The notes under the pieces: model-generated
What the model saw: only the letters and a program-made list of their open reading frames with translations
Databases searched by the model: none
What the model was told of the DNA's origin: nothing
Position numbers and translations under genes: made by a program
Shown here: positions 7,506-16,916 of the stretch, in pieces
Position numbering within the stretch: the first letter of the stretch is position 1
Layout: every line of letters starts with the position of its first letter
From: Lachnospiraceae bacterium GAM79
GTDB taxonomy: Bacteria; Bacillota; Clostridia; Lachnospirales; Lachnospiraceae
Assembly: GCA_003584705.1 (NCBI GenBank)
Contig: AP018536.1
Location: forward strand, 744,001-808,000
Direction of reading: 5' to 3'
DNA length: 64,000 nucleotides

Positions 7506-8864
7506 ATGAAAAAGAAAATTTTAGCAGGATTGTTGAGTGCAATGATGGTCGTATCATTAGCAGCTTGTGGAAGCTCAGAGACAGGTGCCACAACTACAGA
7601 CTCCAAGAATGAAACAACGGCAAATACTGCGGATGGAACAGCAGCCGCTGCAACAGATGCACAGGGCGGTTATGAAGGGAAAGAAGTGAAAGTCTGGATC
7701 AGCTCCGGCGCAGAAGATGATATATACCGTGAAATGTTTGACAAGATCGAAGGAGATCTGAATATTACCATTACAGATGAGTATTATTCCAAGGACGAGC
7801 TGGATAACAAGATGCAGACATCTTCTATCGCCGGAGATATGCCGGATGCCGTAGTTGCCGACTATCTGCTGATCCCCAAATATTATGAAGCGGGTTTGGT
7901 AGCAAATCTGGACGATTATGTAACCGATGAACTGATGGATGATTATCTTCCCAGCGTAGTATCTGAGTGCACTTATAATGATCACATCATTTCCGTTGCA
8001 CAGTTCGATAGTGGCCTGGCTTTCTGGGCTAACAAATCCATGCTGGAGAATGCCGGTGTCAGAATTCCTGCCGATTACAAGGATGCATGGGATAAAGCAG
8101 AGTTTGAAGATGCGCTGAAGAAATTAAAAGACAGCGGTGTAGAATGGCCCATCTATGTAAGACAGAACAAACCTTCCACCGAGTATTACACCTGGATGCC
8201 GTTTGTAGCAAGCTTTGGCGGAGACTACATGAATCGTGAGACCGGACTTTGCACAGGAACTCTGGACGGCGATAATACAATTGCTTCTTTCGATTTCCTG
8301 GCAAAGCTGTTCACAGATGGATATGCAGATGCAACCTGTGATTATGAAGATTCTTTCCAGAAGGGTGAGAATGCCCTGGCTCTGTATGGACATTCCAAGT
8401 ATCAGGATTATAAGGCTGCACTTGGCGATGATCTGATCCTGGTTCCCCTGCCTGATATGGGACACGGGGTTTACACCTGCTCCGGTTCTACTGTTATGAT
8501 CATGACCACAGGAGCACAGGAATCCGGAAATGATGATGCTGTATGGGCAATGCTGCAGGAAGCAACCAACCCCGATTACATCAAGATGGTAGTAGATGTC
8601 AACGGTGCGGTTCCCGCAAGATCCAGTGTTATGGATGCAATCCCCGACTATTGTGAGGGAGGTACCCTGTATCTGTACAGACAGCAGCTGGAGAGCGGTA
8701 TTTCCTTCCTGCGTCCGTACACTCCTGCACATATGACCATTTATGATGCAATGGCCAGCGTTATCGGTAATATCTATGCCGGCGCAGATCCTGCAACAGA
8801 GTTGCACGATGCCGCTGCAAATATCGATGAAATTATTACAGAGAACGGATGGAACTTTCAATAA
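7506..8864 (+). CDS. Extracellular sugar-binding lipoprotein of ABC importer
   Basis: The 452-residue protein begins with a lipoprotein signal ending LSAMMVVSLAAC (lipid-modified Cys at about residue 21), then a low-complexity Thr/Ala linker, then a family-1 solute-binding fold (KVWISSGAEDDIYREMFDKI; late motif GAVPARSSVMDAIPDY). It would sit on the outer face of the membrane and deliver an oligosaccharide or glucoside to the two permeases that follow. A GAGAGGAG site precedes the ATG. A hairpin after the gene probably raises its level over the permeases. Substrate is unknown. Confidence 0.9.
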   Translation: MKKKILAGLLSAMMVVSLAACGSSETGATTTDSKNETTANTADGTAAAATDAQGGYEGKEVKVWISSGAEDDIYREMFDKIEGDLNITITDEYYSKDELDNKMQTSSIAGDMPDAVVADYLLIPKYYEAGLVANLDDYVTDELMDDYLPSVVSECTYNDHIISVAQFDSGLAFWANKSMLENAGVRIPADYKDAWDKAEFEDALKKLKDSGVEWPIYVRQNKPSTEYYTWMPFVASFGGDYMNRETGLCTGTLDGDNTIASFDFLAKLFTDGYADATCDYEDSFQKGENALALYGHSKYQDYKAALGDDLILVPLPDMGHGVYTCSGSTVMIMTTGAQESGNDDAVWAMLQEATNPDYIKMVVDVNGAVPARSSVMDAIPDYCEGGTLYLYRQQLESGISFLRPYTPAHMTIYDAMASVIGNIYAGADPATELHDAAANIDEIITENGWNFQ

Positions 8865-8884
8865 TCTGAAATAAGAAGGATCGG

Positions 8885-8912
8885 ATAAGGCTGTCTGTGA
8901 GGGCAGCCTTAT
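8885..8912 (+). terminator. Intercistronic hairpin after the binding-protein gene
   Basis: ATAAGGCTG (8885-8893) pairs with CAGCCTTAT (8904-8912) without a strong T tract. Such a weak terminator or mRNA-stabilising hairpin is common after binding-protein genes and lowers downstream permease expression. Confidence 0.6.
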
Positions 8913-8933
8913 TCATAAGAAAAAGGAGTACCT

Positions 8934-9836
8934 ATGGCAAACAGTTCTAAGAAAAAAAGCGGATTGCAACGTGGCGAGTCAAAAGCCGCATTCCTGTTCT
9001 GCACACCGGCAGTGGTGCTGGCACTGGTATTTATCATTTTACCGTTTGCAATGTCTGTTGTGTATTCATTTACCAATAAACAACTGATTCCCAAAGTGGG
9101 AATGGAAACAGCCTTTGTAGGGTTGAAGAATTATATTGAGATTTTCACAAGCAAAGTGACAGTACTTTCTTTTAAAAATACATTTTTGTATGCACTGATC
9201 GTAGTGCCTTCGGTATTGGTGATCGGAACCGTGCTTGCGGTTTTTGTAAACCAGAAGATCAAAGGCGTACAGGTGTTCCGACTGATCTATTTCAGTCCGC
9301 AGGTTGTAACGATGACTGTAGTGGCAGTTATCTGGGCATTCATTTTTTCCTCCAAATCCAGCGGATTATTAAATTCGTTTCTGGGTCTGCTGCACATTGC
9401 ACCTCAGAAATGGCTTCAGGATCAGCATCTGGCACTTCCGTGTCTGGCAATTATGTATATCTGGCAGAATCTTGGTATGCAGATGTTGATCATTTTAAGT
9501 GGTCTGCAGTACATTTCCGAAGAACTATATGAGGCTGCCGAAATTGATGGATGTACCACCTTTGAGAAATTTATTTATATTACGGTACCCGGATTGAAGA
9601 ATACACTGGTATACGTTTTGGTATCTGTGATTATCAATTCCCTGAAAGTATTCACCCAGGTGTATGTACTGACAAACGGCGGACCGTCCAATGCAACAAC
9701 GACCGTAGTATTCCAGTTGTACAAAGCCGGATTCGTAAATGGACAGGTAGGATACTCTTCCGCAATCGCAGTTACATTCTTTATGCTGGTAATGGTTATT
9801 TCAATTCTGCAGAATAAGTTTGCAAAGGAGGACTAG
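8934..9836 (+). CDS. Sugar ABC transporter permease, MalF-type
   Basis: The 300-residue protein has six predicted membrane helices, the first at about residues 22-45. The cytoplasmic EAA loop (YEAAEIDGCTTFEKFIYITV), which contacts the ATPase, lies near residue 205. AAGGAG precedes the ATG. With the next gene it forms the heterodimeric channel. No ATPase gene is in the operon, so a shared MsmK-type ATPase elsewhere in the genome is expected. Confidence 0.92.
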   Translation: MANSSKKKSGLQRGESKAAFLFCTPAVVLALVFIILPFAMSVVYSFTNKQLIPKVGMETAFVGLKNYIEIFTSKVTVLSFKNTFLYALIVVPSVLVIGTVLAVFVNQKIKGVQVFRLIYFSPQVVTMTVVAVIWAFIFSSKSSGLLNSFLGLLHIAPQKWLQDQHLALPCLAIMYIWQNLGMQMLIILSGLQYISEELYEAAEIDGCTTFEKFIYITVPGLKNTLVYVLVSVIINSLKVFTQVYVLTNGGPSNATTTVVFQLYKAGFVNGQVGYSSAIAVTFFMLVMVISILQNKFAKED

Positions 9837-9839
9837 GGA

Positions 9840-10694
9840 ATGAGAACTGCAATGTCAAAAAGGAAAAAAATCATTATGAAATTGTGCATGTATCTTGGAT
9901 ATTTGCTCATAGCAGCTATTTTCATCGGACCGATCGTATTTTTGTTCGTATCTTCCCTGAAACCATATGCGCAGATTGAATCGGATATGTCAAATATCAG
10001 AGCATTCATTCCTTACGGAGACCTGTCACTGGATAACTATATCAATGTTATTGTGAAAGCGGATTTCTTCAAGTTCTTCAAGAATTCCGTTGTAGTAACG
10101 ATCATCTTTGTCTTGCTGGCAACCACAATCAATGCAATGATCGGATATGCACTGGGAATGCTTAATTTCCGTGGAAAGGCAATCATTATATCCACCATTG
10201 TGGCATTGAGCATTATTCCTACAGAGTCCATTATCATTAACCGTTTTATGACAGTGAATTCACTGGGAATGTTAAATACATATATAGGACTGGCCATTCC
10301 AAGTGTCGCATATCCCATGTACATGTATCTATACTATAATCATTTTAAGGGAATGCCGAAGGAATTGCAGGAGGCTGCAATTATTGATGGAGCCTCCTAC
10401 TGGAAAATATTTACCAAAATCATGATGCCTTTGTCTAAGCCGATCATTACCACTGTTGCGATCATGGCATTCATCCGTTCCTGGAGCGATCTGCTGTGGC
10501 CCACCCTGGTTACCAGAGACGGTACTTACCGAACACTGCCGCTGGCTTTAAAGTCACTGTTTTCCGATACCTACACTGATTGGGGACAGGTCTTTGCGTT
10601 CTCTACATTAATGGTTATTCCTACGATGATATTATTCCTGGTATTCCAGAAGCAGTTTGTGGCATCTGTGACATCCAGCGGAATTAAGGGGTGA
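9840..10694 (+). CDS. Sugar ABC transporter permease, MalG-type
   Basis: The 284-residue protein has six predicted helices and the EAA loop QEAAIIDGASYWKIFTKIMM near residue 178, characteristic of carbohydrate importers (CUT1 family). GGAGG ends eight bases before the ATG at 9840, overlapping the end of the previous gene; translational coupling is likely. It pairs with the MalF-type subunit. Confidence 0.92.
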   Translation: MRTAMSKRKKIIMKLCMYLGYLLIAAIFIGPIVFLFVSSLKPYAQIESDMSNIRAFIPYGDLSLDNYINVIVKADFFKFFKNSVVVTIIFVLLATTINAMIGYALGMLNFRGKAIIISTIVALSIIPTESIIINRFMTVNSLGMLNTYIGLAIPSVAYPMYMYLYYNHFKGMPKELQEAAIIDGASYWKIFTKIMMPLSKPIITTVAIMAFIRSWSDLLWPTLVTRDGTYRTLPLALKSLFSDTYTDWGQVFAFSTLMVIPTMILFLVFQKQFVASVTSSGIKG

Positions 10695-10698
10695 TAAA

Positions 10699-11532
10699 GT
10701 GGAAATCAGATATCTCGGAACAGGCGGAGCAGAAGGATTCCCCAGTATTTTCTGCCAGTGTGAAGCATGTCGTAAGGTAAGAACGTTGTTGGGAAAAAAT
10801 GTAAAGACACGTAGCTGTACTCTGATAGATCAGGTGATGATCGACCTGTCGCCGGATATTTTTTCCCAATGTATTAACAGCCATGTGGATTTATCGGAGG
10901 TAAATCACCTAGTATTTACCCATTCTCATTCCGATCACCTGAATACCACGGAAATATGCTTCCGACTGCGGGAAATGGCATCCGTGATTCAAAAAAAAGA
11001 TAAAAAAGTAATGGAAATTTATGGCAATGATGCGGTTCGGGATGGTATTATGGAGATAATAGCTAAGGATCCACATGTAGATCTGACAAGGATGAGATTT
11101 CACCGGATTCAAAAGTTTGAACCATTCCGTATAGGTCATTTAAAGTTTACACCTTTAAAGGCATATCACAAGCTGGATGAGGAAGCTCTGATCTTTGTGA
11201 TCGAGGATGGAAGATCGACCTTATTGTATGCAAATGATACGGGGGCTTTGCCGGAGGAAACACTGGATTTTATAGAACAACAGAACATAAAATTTGACGT
11301 CGTCAGTATGGATACCAGCAGAGGTATACTGGATGGTGACACGCATATGGGAATTCGGGAAAATGTAGAGCTGCGGGAGAAACTCCGCAGAATGCATGCA
11401 GTGACACCGGATACGGAATATTATCTGAATCATTATTCTCATATGTGCGGTATGATTCCGCAGGAATATGAAAGACTGGTAGGTCAGGAGGGGTTCCTGT
11501 TGACTTACGACGGACTTTCCGTTACTGTCTGA
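10699..11532 (+). CDS. PhnP-like metallo-beta-lactamase-fold hydrolase
   Basis: The 277-residue protein has the N-terminal CQCEACRK zinc cluster and downstream RSCTLI typical of the PhnP group, then the dinuclear metal motif THSHSDH near residue 75 and later ligands in YANDTGA and NHYSHM. PhnP-type enzymes cleave cyclic or linear phosphodiesters. The start is GTG at 10699, with AAGGGG upstream overlapping the MalG stop. Its place behind a sugar importer hints that the imported compound, or an intermediate, carries a phosphodiester. The family assignment is firmer than the reaction. Confidence 0.82.
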   Translation: MEIRYLGTGGAEGFPSIFCQCEACRKVRTLLGKNVKTRSCTLIDQVMIDLSPDIFSQCINSHVDLSEVNHLVFTHSHSDHLNTTEICFRLREMASVIQKKDKKVMEIYGNDAVRDGIMEIIAKDPHVDLTRMRFHRIQKFEPFRIGHLKFTPLKAYHKLDEEALIFVIEDGRSTLLYANDTGALPEETLDFIEQQNIKFDVVSMDTSRGILDGDTHMGIRENVELREKLRRMHAVTPDTEYYLNHYSHMCGMIPQEYERLVGQEGFLLTYDGLSVTV

Positions 11533-11562
11533 TGCAAAAAAGTAAGATAAGGGGAAGGGAAT

Positions 11563-12543
11563 ATGCCAACAATCAAAGATGTAGCTGCAGAAGCAGGAGT
11601 GACTTCCACAACAGTATCCAGAGTATTGAATAATCGTGGATACATCAGTGAAGAGACGAGAGAAAAAGTATATTCTGCCATGGAAAAGCTGAACTATATG
11701 CCAAACGAAATGGCGAGAAATTTATCCCGGCAGAAGAGTGATTATATCGGGGTGATTCTCCCATCTGTAGAGCATCCTTACTTTAGCAAGGTCCTTCACT
11801 GGCTGGAGCATTATGTGACAAAACACAACTACAAGATAATGGTCTGTATTTCCGAGAACAGCAGGGAAAAAGAATTACAGTATATTGATCTGCTCTATTC
11901 ACACAGAGTTCTTGGAATTGTTGTGTGCAGCCATATCGGAGAGACGATGGAACATCTGGATTCCAATTGTCCGCTGATTTCTTTTGAGAGAGAAATTGCG
12001 GAAAACATTCCGGCAGTTCTTTGCGATAACTATCAGGGTGGTATTTTGGCGGCTAACCGGTTATTTGATGCCGGATGCAGAAATATCGCAATTTTTAACC
12101 CGCCTACCAAGGAAAATATCCCTGCATATAGCAGAGAAAAGGCATTTATGAAGTGCTGCGAGGATAAAAAAATCAGTGGACGTGTGGTTTATACAGACAG
12201 GTTGGCTCCCTTATCAGAAGAATTCGGCAACAATATTTTGGAATTATTGAAAAAAAATTCGGATCTGGATGGAATTTTTGCAACAAGTGATGTAATGGCT
12301 GCAAATATTATCCGTGCATGCAAAAAAATGGGAAAACGTGTTCCGGAGGATATCTCTATTGTGGGATTCGATGATACCTGGATTTCCACACTGACGTATC
12401 CTTCCATTACGACCATTCATCAGCCGGTGCAGGAAATGTGTGAATATGCCATAGAAGCGATTGTGAAAAAAGTAAAGAGTGAAAAGGTTCCATCCCAGGT
12501 TGTATTTCCGGTAGAACTGATCGACCGGGAGTCCACAAAGTAA
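11563..12543 (+). CDS. LacI-family transcriptional repressor
   Basis: The 326-residue protein starts with the LacI helix-turn-helix and hinge: TIKDVAAEAGVTSTTVSRVL at residues 3-22 and NEMARNLSRQKS near residue 50. A periplasmic-binding-protein-like sensor domain follows, with the usual DGIFATSDVMAANII and ISIVGFDDTW. It sits between the hydrolase and the kinase in the operon and is the obvious ligand-sensing repressor for the three CCGG-centred operators at 5835, 7389 and 7442, which would make it autoregulated. The inducer is unknown. Confidence 0.92.
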   Translation: MPTIKDVAAEAGVTSTTVSRVLNNRGYISEETREKVYSAMEKLNYMPNEMARNLSRQKSDYIGVILPSVEHPYFSKVLHWLEHYVTKHNYKIMVCISENSREKELQYIDLLYSHRVLGIVVCSHIGETMEHLDSNCPLISFEREIAENIPAVLCDNYQGGILAANRLFDAGCRNIAIFNPPTKENIPAYSREKAFMKCCEDKKISGRVVYTDRLAPLSEEFGNNILELLKKNSDLDGIFATSDVMAANIIRACKKMGKRVPEDISIVGFDDTWISTLTYPSITTIHQPVQEMCEYAIEAIVKKVKSEKVPSQVVFPVELIDRESTK

Positions 12544-12567
12544 AATAATGACGATAAAGGAACAGAT

Positions 12568-13476
12568 ATGATAGAAAAAGGAACCATAATGGAAAGTGAA
12601 GCAGAACCGTCATCAAAGGAGCTACTGAAAATATATGATACTACGTTGGCAGAAAAACTGATGCAAAAGCTGCTCCCCATGATTGAAAACTGTGCGAAGC
12701 AGACACGTTCCGAAAAAGTAGTCGTTGCAGTAAGCGGAGGCTCCGGATCCGGAAAAACAGTGACGGCCTTGTTACTTTCCTGCTTCCTGAAGGAAAAAGG
12801 GATAGAAAATTACATTTTGTCCGGAGATGCTTATCCGCATAGAATTCCCAAGTACAATGATGCGGAGCGGCTACAGATTTTCAGAGAAAATGCAATTGTG
12901 GGAATGCTGAAAGAGCAGACTTATACAGAAGAACGATGTACAATCATTCAGGAATTTCAAAAAGCCGGAAATGATGCGGATGAAAAACATGTCGAAAAAT
13001 ATCCATGGTATGAGTCCTATCTTAGAAACGGCAGAAAAGCTCTGGAAAATTATCTTGGCACGGAAAAGGAAATTAATTTTGAAGAAGTAAACAGACTGGT
13101 TCATGCGTTTAAAGCCGGCGGAGAGAAGCTATGGGTCAGACATATGGGACGCGAAGAGACAGAACTGTGGTATGAAGAGAAGGATTTCACCGGAATAAAA
13201 GTGCTGTTGGTGGAGTGGACACACAGCAACAGTCAATACTACAGCGGTGTGGATATTTCCATCTACCTTGACAGTACCCCCCAGGAGACATTGCAGAGCC
13301 GTCTGGAAAGAAACCGTGATCAATGGATAGACACCCCATTTACGATGATGGTACTGGATATTGAGCAGAAAATGCTGAAAAAGCAGGCTGAGAAAGCAAA
13401 ACTTATTGTTACCCGGGACGGAACGGTGTTAGACCGGAAGGAATATGCGCAATTTGTTCCGAAGCTTCAGAAATAA
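12568..13476 (+). CDS. P-loop kinase of the uridine kinase/phosphoribulokinase superfamily
   Basis: The 302-residue protein has a Walker A motif AVSGGSGSGKT at about residue 54 and a substrate-lid region SGDAYPHRIPKYNDAERL typical of the PRK/uridine-kinase fold. VLLVEWTHSN is a Walker-B-like strand and LESRLERNRD-like arginines (here LQSRLERNRDQW) form a lid. Relatives phosphorylate nucleosides, pantothenate or small polyols and acids such as glycerate. Followed after 14 bases by a glucoside phosphorylase, it may phosphorylate the acceptor released by that enzyme. Substrate specificity cannot be read. Confidence 0.75.
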   Translation: MIEKGTIMESEAEPSSKELLKIYDTTLAEKLMQKLLPMIENCAKQTRSEKVVVAVSGGSGSGKTVTALLLSCFLKEKGIENYILSGDAYPHRIPKYNDAERLQIFRENAIVGMLKEQTYTEERCTIIQEFQKAGNDADEKHVEKYPWYESYLRNGRKALENYLGTEKEINFEEVNRLVHAFKAGGEKLWVRHMGREETELWYEEKDFTGIKVLLVEWTHSNSQYYSGVDISIYLDSTPQETLQSRLERNRDQWIDTPFTMMVLDIEQKMLKKQAEKAKLIVTRDGTVLDRKEYAQFVPKLQK

Positions 13477-13490
13477 AAAGGAAAGATGTT

Positions 13491-15203
13491 ATGAACATAG
13501 GACCGATGTTGAATCTCTACCCGGATAGTCTGGGCGGAACCCTGGATGATGTTGTAGATTTTTTGAAAACGGAAGAGGCAGAGGGAGCATTTTCTTCCTG
13601 CTATATTCTGCCCAGTCTGTACCATACGGATCTGGACAGAGGCTTTTCTGTGATTGATTATTCTCTGAACAAGATGTATGCTTCCGGCGAAACATTGGAA
13701 GCAATAAAAAAGCTCGGGATTGAATTGAAGCTGGATTTTATTCTGAATCATGCTTCGGTGTTGTCAAAGCAATTCCAGGATATCATTGCAAAAGGGGAAG
13801 AATCGGAGTACAAGGACTTCTTCATTAATTGGAATGAATTCTGGAAGGACTGCGGAGAAATGACGGAGCAGGGATATATCCTTCCGGAAGAAAAGTATCT
13901 GAAAAAGATGTTTTTCCGGAAGCCTGGGCTCCCCATTCTTATGGTACGTTTTCCGGATGGGAGAGAGATCCCTTACTGGAATACTTTTTATCAGGAAGTG
14001 AACTACCCTGAGGTTAATGCTCCTGAACTGATGAAAGCTGCCGATCTGCAATATATGCAGGCGGAAATTATTGCACAGGAACTATCCATGGGCTGCCCGG
14101 AAGGAAAAAAGCCGGCAGACATTTTACAGAAAATCGTTCTGGAGCGAAAAGCAGGAAGGTTGACAAAAGAACAGGTTATAACGGTCTGGAATTACATGGA
14201 GCAGCATCGGTATTATCTCGGACAGATGGATCTGAATATTCAGTCGCCAAAAGTATGGGAGTACTATCGTGAAGTGTTAAAGACACTGGCGGGATATGGT
14301 GCTAAAATTGTAAGACTGGATGCATTTGCTTATGCACCGAAGACTCCGGGGGAACGGAATTTTTTGAACCAGCCGGACACCTGGGAGCTGCTGGACAAAA
14401 TAAAACAGATTGCGGAACCGTACGGTATGGAACTTCTGCCGGAGATTCATGAAAGCTATAGTGAAAAAATATATGAGAAGATAGCAGAGCAGGGATATGT
14501 CACCTATGACTTCTTTCTGCCGGGACTCATTATAGATGCCCTGGAATCGGGAAACGGAGAACATCTGGCCGGATGGGCACAGGAGCTGATCGATAAAAAT
14601 ATCAGAACCGTGAATATGCTTGGCTGTCACGATGGGATTCCACTGTTGGATCTCAAAGGAATTCTGGCGGAGGACCGGGTTCAGAAACTGATCGACACTA
14701 TTGTCTCCCGTGGGGGATATGTGAAGGATCTTCACGGTCAGAAAAACATTTACTATCAGGTGAATGCAACCTACTTCAGTGCATTGGGCGAAGATGAGAG
14801 AAAGATGCTCCTTGCGAGAGCCTTGCAGATATTTATGCCGGGCAAACCGCAGATCTGGTATCTGGATCTGTTCGCCGGAAAGAACGACTACGAAGCGGTG
14901 AAAAAGGCAGGTCCAGGAGGACATAAGGAGATCAATCGGACAAATCTGACGACAGCACAGGTATGCAGTGGTTTGAGTAAGCCGATTGTAAAGCAGCAAC
15001 TGGAGTTGCTGCGATTCCGGAATTCCTGCCCGGCGTTCTCGGAAGAAAGCCGGATCAAAGTAAGCAGTGAAGGATCCAGAATCTGCTTTGTATGGGAACA
15101 TCAGGGCTGTACTGCACAGCTGAGGGCAGATCTGCAGGATTGTTCCTATGTGATTGAATTCTGCGATCAGGATAGAAAGAGAACACTCATCACAGAGGGA
15201 TAA
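13491..15203 (+). CDS. GH13 subfamily-18 glucoside phosphorylase (sucrose-phosphorylase-like)
   Basis: The 570-residue cytoplasmic enzyme aligns by eye with sucrose phosphorylase. LDFILNHAS is region I, IVRLDAFAYAPK carries the nucleophile Asp, LLPEIHESY the acid/base Glu and MLGCHDGIPL the transition-state Asp. YQVNATYFSALG and FAGKNDY are also subfamily-18 traits. It would cleave an alpha-glucoside with phosphate to glucose-1-phosphate plus an acceptor. The length is well above bacterial sucrose phosphorylases (about 490-505) and nearer glucosylglycerate phosphorylase (YcjM type), so sucrose may not be the substrate. It is the last gene of the LacI operon. Confidence 0.85.
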   Translation: MNIGPMLNLYPDSLGGTLDDVVDFLKTEEAEGAFSSCYILPSLYHTDLDRGFSVIDYSLNKMYASGETLEAIKKLGIELKLDFILNHASVLSKQFQDIIAKGEESEYKDFFINWNEFWKDCGEMTEQGYILPEEKYLKKMFFRKPGLPILMVRFPDGREIPYWNTFYQEVNYPEVNAPELMKAADLQYMQAEIIAQELSMGCPEGKKPADILQKIVLERKAGRLTKEQVITVWNYMEQHRYYLGQMDLNIQSPKVWEYYREVLKTLAGYGAKIVRLDAFAYAPKTPGERNFLNQPDTWELLDKIKQIAEPYGMELLPEIHESYSEKIYEKIAEQGYVTYDFFLPGLIIDALESGNGEHLAGWAQELIDKNIRTVNMLGCHDGIPLLDLKGILAEDRVQKLIDTIVSRGGYVKDLHGQKNIYYQVNATYFSALGEDERKMLLARALQIFMPGKPQIWYLDLFAGKNDYEAVKKAGPGGHKEINRTNLTTAQVCSGLSKPIVKQQLELLRFRNSCPAFSEESRIKVSSEGSRICFVWEHQGCTAQLRADLQDCSYVIEFCDQDRKRTLITEG

Positions 15204-15244
15204 AATATCACGGCCGGAGACCGCCGGCTTGAATACAAAAGATA

Positions 15245-15291
15245 AGAAGAGACTGAGAATGTTGATTTTTTCGGCATTTGTCAGTCTCTTT
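15245..15291 (+). terminator. Terminator of the LacI-controlled operon
   Basis: AAGAGACTG pairs with CAGTCTCTT around a 27-base loop and is followed by a short T run. A GC-rich hairpin (CCGG-type, about 15211-15228) precedes it. Confidence 0.65.
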
Positions 15292-15361
15292 TGCTGGAAA
15301 GAAGGTTTGCATTATGATATATTGAGGAAAAGGGATGTTTTTCATCTGAAGGGGCAGTATT

Positions 15362-16834
15362 ATGAGTGAAGCATTTGAGATCGTAAAGACAGGAATAGAT
15401 TTTTTCTGCAACCACCTGGTATTTTTTAATATGCTGTTTGCCATCGTGATCGTGTTTTTCCAGAGACGGGATCCAAAGAGTGTGTGGGCATGGCTGCTTT
15501 TGTTGTATTTTATACCGGTACTGGGGTTCGTGTTCTATCTGCTGCTGGGGCAGGATATGCACAAGCGGAAAATGTTCCGGATCAAAGAGGTGGAGGATCA
15601 CATCAGCAAAGATATCAGGCAGCAGGAGTACCGGCTGAGATCCCGGGATGTCCAGGAGCTGGATGAGAATATCCGGGGGTATGAGGATCTGGTCATGTAT
15701 AATCTGGAGGCCGGAGAAGCCATGCTGACGAAGGACAATGATGTGGATATCTTCATCGACGGCAATAAGAAATTCCGGGCGCTGATGGAAGATCTGCGGA
15801 ATGCGGAGCATTTTATCCATATCCAATACTACATTATTAAAAACGACGTATTATTCAATCAGATCAAGGATATTCTGATCGAGAAGGCGGCACAGGGTGT
15901 GGAGGTCCGGGTTCTGTTCGATGCCATGGGCTGTCGTTCCGTGCGGCACAGCTACTGGAAATGGCTGAATGAAAAGGGTGTGCAGACCGCGGAATTTTTC
16001 CCGGCGATCCTGCGGAGGCTTCAGCTTCGTATCAATTACCGCAACCACAGGAAAATTGTGGTCGTTGACAATAAAGTGGCTTACGTGGGCGGATTTAATG
16101 TCGGGAAGGAATATATTGATCTGGATGAAAAGTTCGGACACTGGAGAGATACCCATCTGCGGATTTGCGGCAGTGCGGTACTGGGGCTCCAGGTGCGATT
16201 TATTTTAGACTGGAATTATGCGGCAGGAGAGAACCTGTTTTTGCGCCCAGAACTGTTCCGGGGAATCGAAGCCGGTACGAGGGATTTCTGTGATCTGCAG
16301 ATTATCAGCAGTGGTCCGGATAAGACGACTCAGCAGATCCATGATAATTACCTGCGTCTGATCAACAAGGCACAGAAAAGCATTTATATCCAGACTCCGT
16401 ATTTTATCCCGGATGAGGCGATCCTGAATGCCCTGATGATCGCGGTGAAGTCCGGGATCGAAGTGAACATTATGATCCCATGTATGCCGGATCACCCGTT
16501 TGTCTATTGGGCCACCTATTCTTATCTTGGCGATATGGTCATGGCCGGGGCCAACTGTTATACCTATAACAACGGTTTTCTACACAGCAAGGGCATGATC
16601 GTGGATGACAGAGTACTGTGTTACGGAACAGCGAACATGGACATCCGCAGCTTTGCGTTGAATTTTGAGGTAAATGCTGTGATATATGATGAAAAAAAGG
16701 CGTGGGAAATGGTGGAAATATTTCACAGGGATCTGGAAGTCTGCCGTCAGATCACCCGGGATTATTACACGGGAAGGAACCTGAAGATCCGCATAAAAGA
16801 GCAGGTCTGCCGGTTATTGTCACCCTTGTTATAG
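15362..16834 (+). CDS. cls: Cardiolipin synthase
   Basis: This membrane enzyme joins two phosphatidylglycerols to make cardiolipin. Two N-terminal membrane helices (about residues 17-35 and 42-64) are followed by two phospholipase-D HKD motifs, NHRKIVVVDNKVAYVGGFN near 220 and HSKGMIVDDRVLCYGTANMD near 400. The 490-residue length is typical of bacterial Cls. AAGGGG lies upstream of the ATG. It appears to be a single-gene unit between the operon terminator and the next promoter. Confidence 0.93.
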   Translation: MSEAFEIVKTGIDFFCNHLVFFNMLFAIVIVFFQRRDPKSVWAWLLLLYFIPVLGFVFYLLLGQDMHKRKMFRIKEVEDHISKDIRQQEYRLRSRDVQELDENIRGYEDLVMYNLEAGEAMLTKDNDVDIFIDGNKKFRALMEDLRNAEHFIHIQYYIIKNDVLFNQIKDILIEKAAQGVEVRVLFDAMGCRSVRHSYWKWLNEKGVQTAEFFPAILRRLQLRINYRNHRKIVVVDNKVAYVGGFNVGKEYIDLDEKFGHWRDTHLRICGSAVLGLQVRFILDWNYAAGENLFLRPELFRGIEAGTRDFCDLQIISSGPDKTTQQIHDNYLRLINKAQKSIYIQTPYFIPDEAILNALMIAVKSGIEVNIMIPCMPDHPFVYWATYSYLGDMVMAGANCYTYNNGFLHSKGMIVDDRVLCYGTANMDIRSFALNFEVNAVIYDEKKAWEMVEIFHRDLEVCRQITRDYYTGRNLKIRIKEQVCRLLSPLL

Positions 16835-16854
16835 CCCGGTGGATGTGTTATAAT
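16826..16854 (+). promoter_or_regulatory. Predicted sigma-A promoter for the FKBP lipoprotein gene
   Basis: TTGTTA (16826-16831) and TATAAT (16849-16854) are spaced by 17 bases. The -35 box lies in the last codons of cls. Confidence 0.65.
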
Positions 16855-16916
16855 GGGCGGTGCTATGATGCATTTCGCATGGTAGGCACAAAATGAAAGG
16901 TATAGGAAGTATTAGA

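Noticed and set aside
8124..8861. Long minus-strand frame opposite the binding-protein gene
   Set aside because: It is Cys/Ile-rich with no ribosome site; the plus strand encodes a clear lipoprotein.
14277..15101. Minus-strand frame of 274 codons opposite the GH13_18 gene
   Set aside because: No recognisable domain; the opposite strand has all GH13 catalytic motifs.
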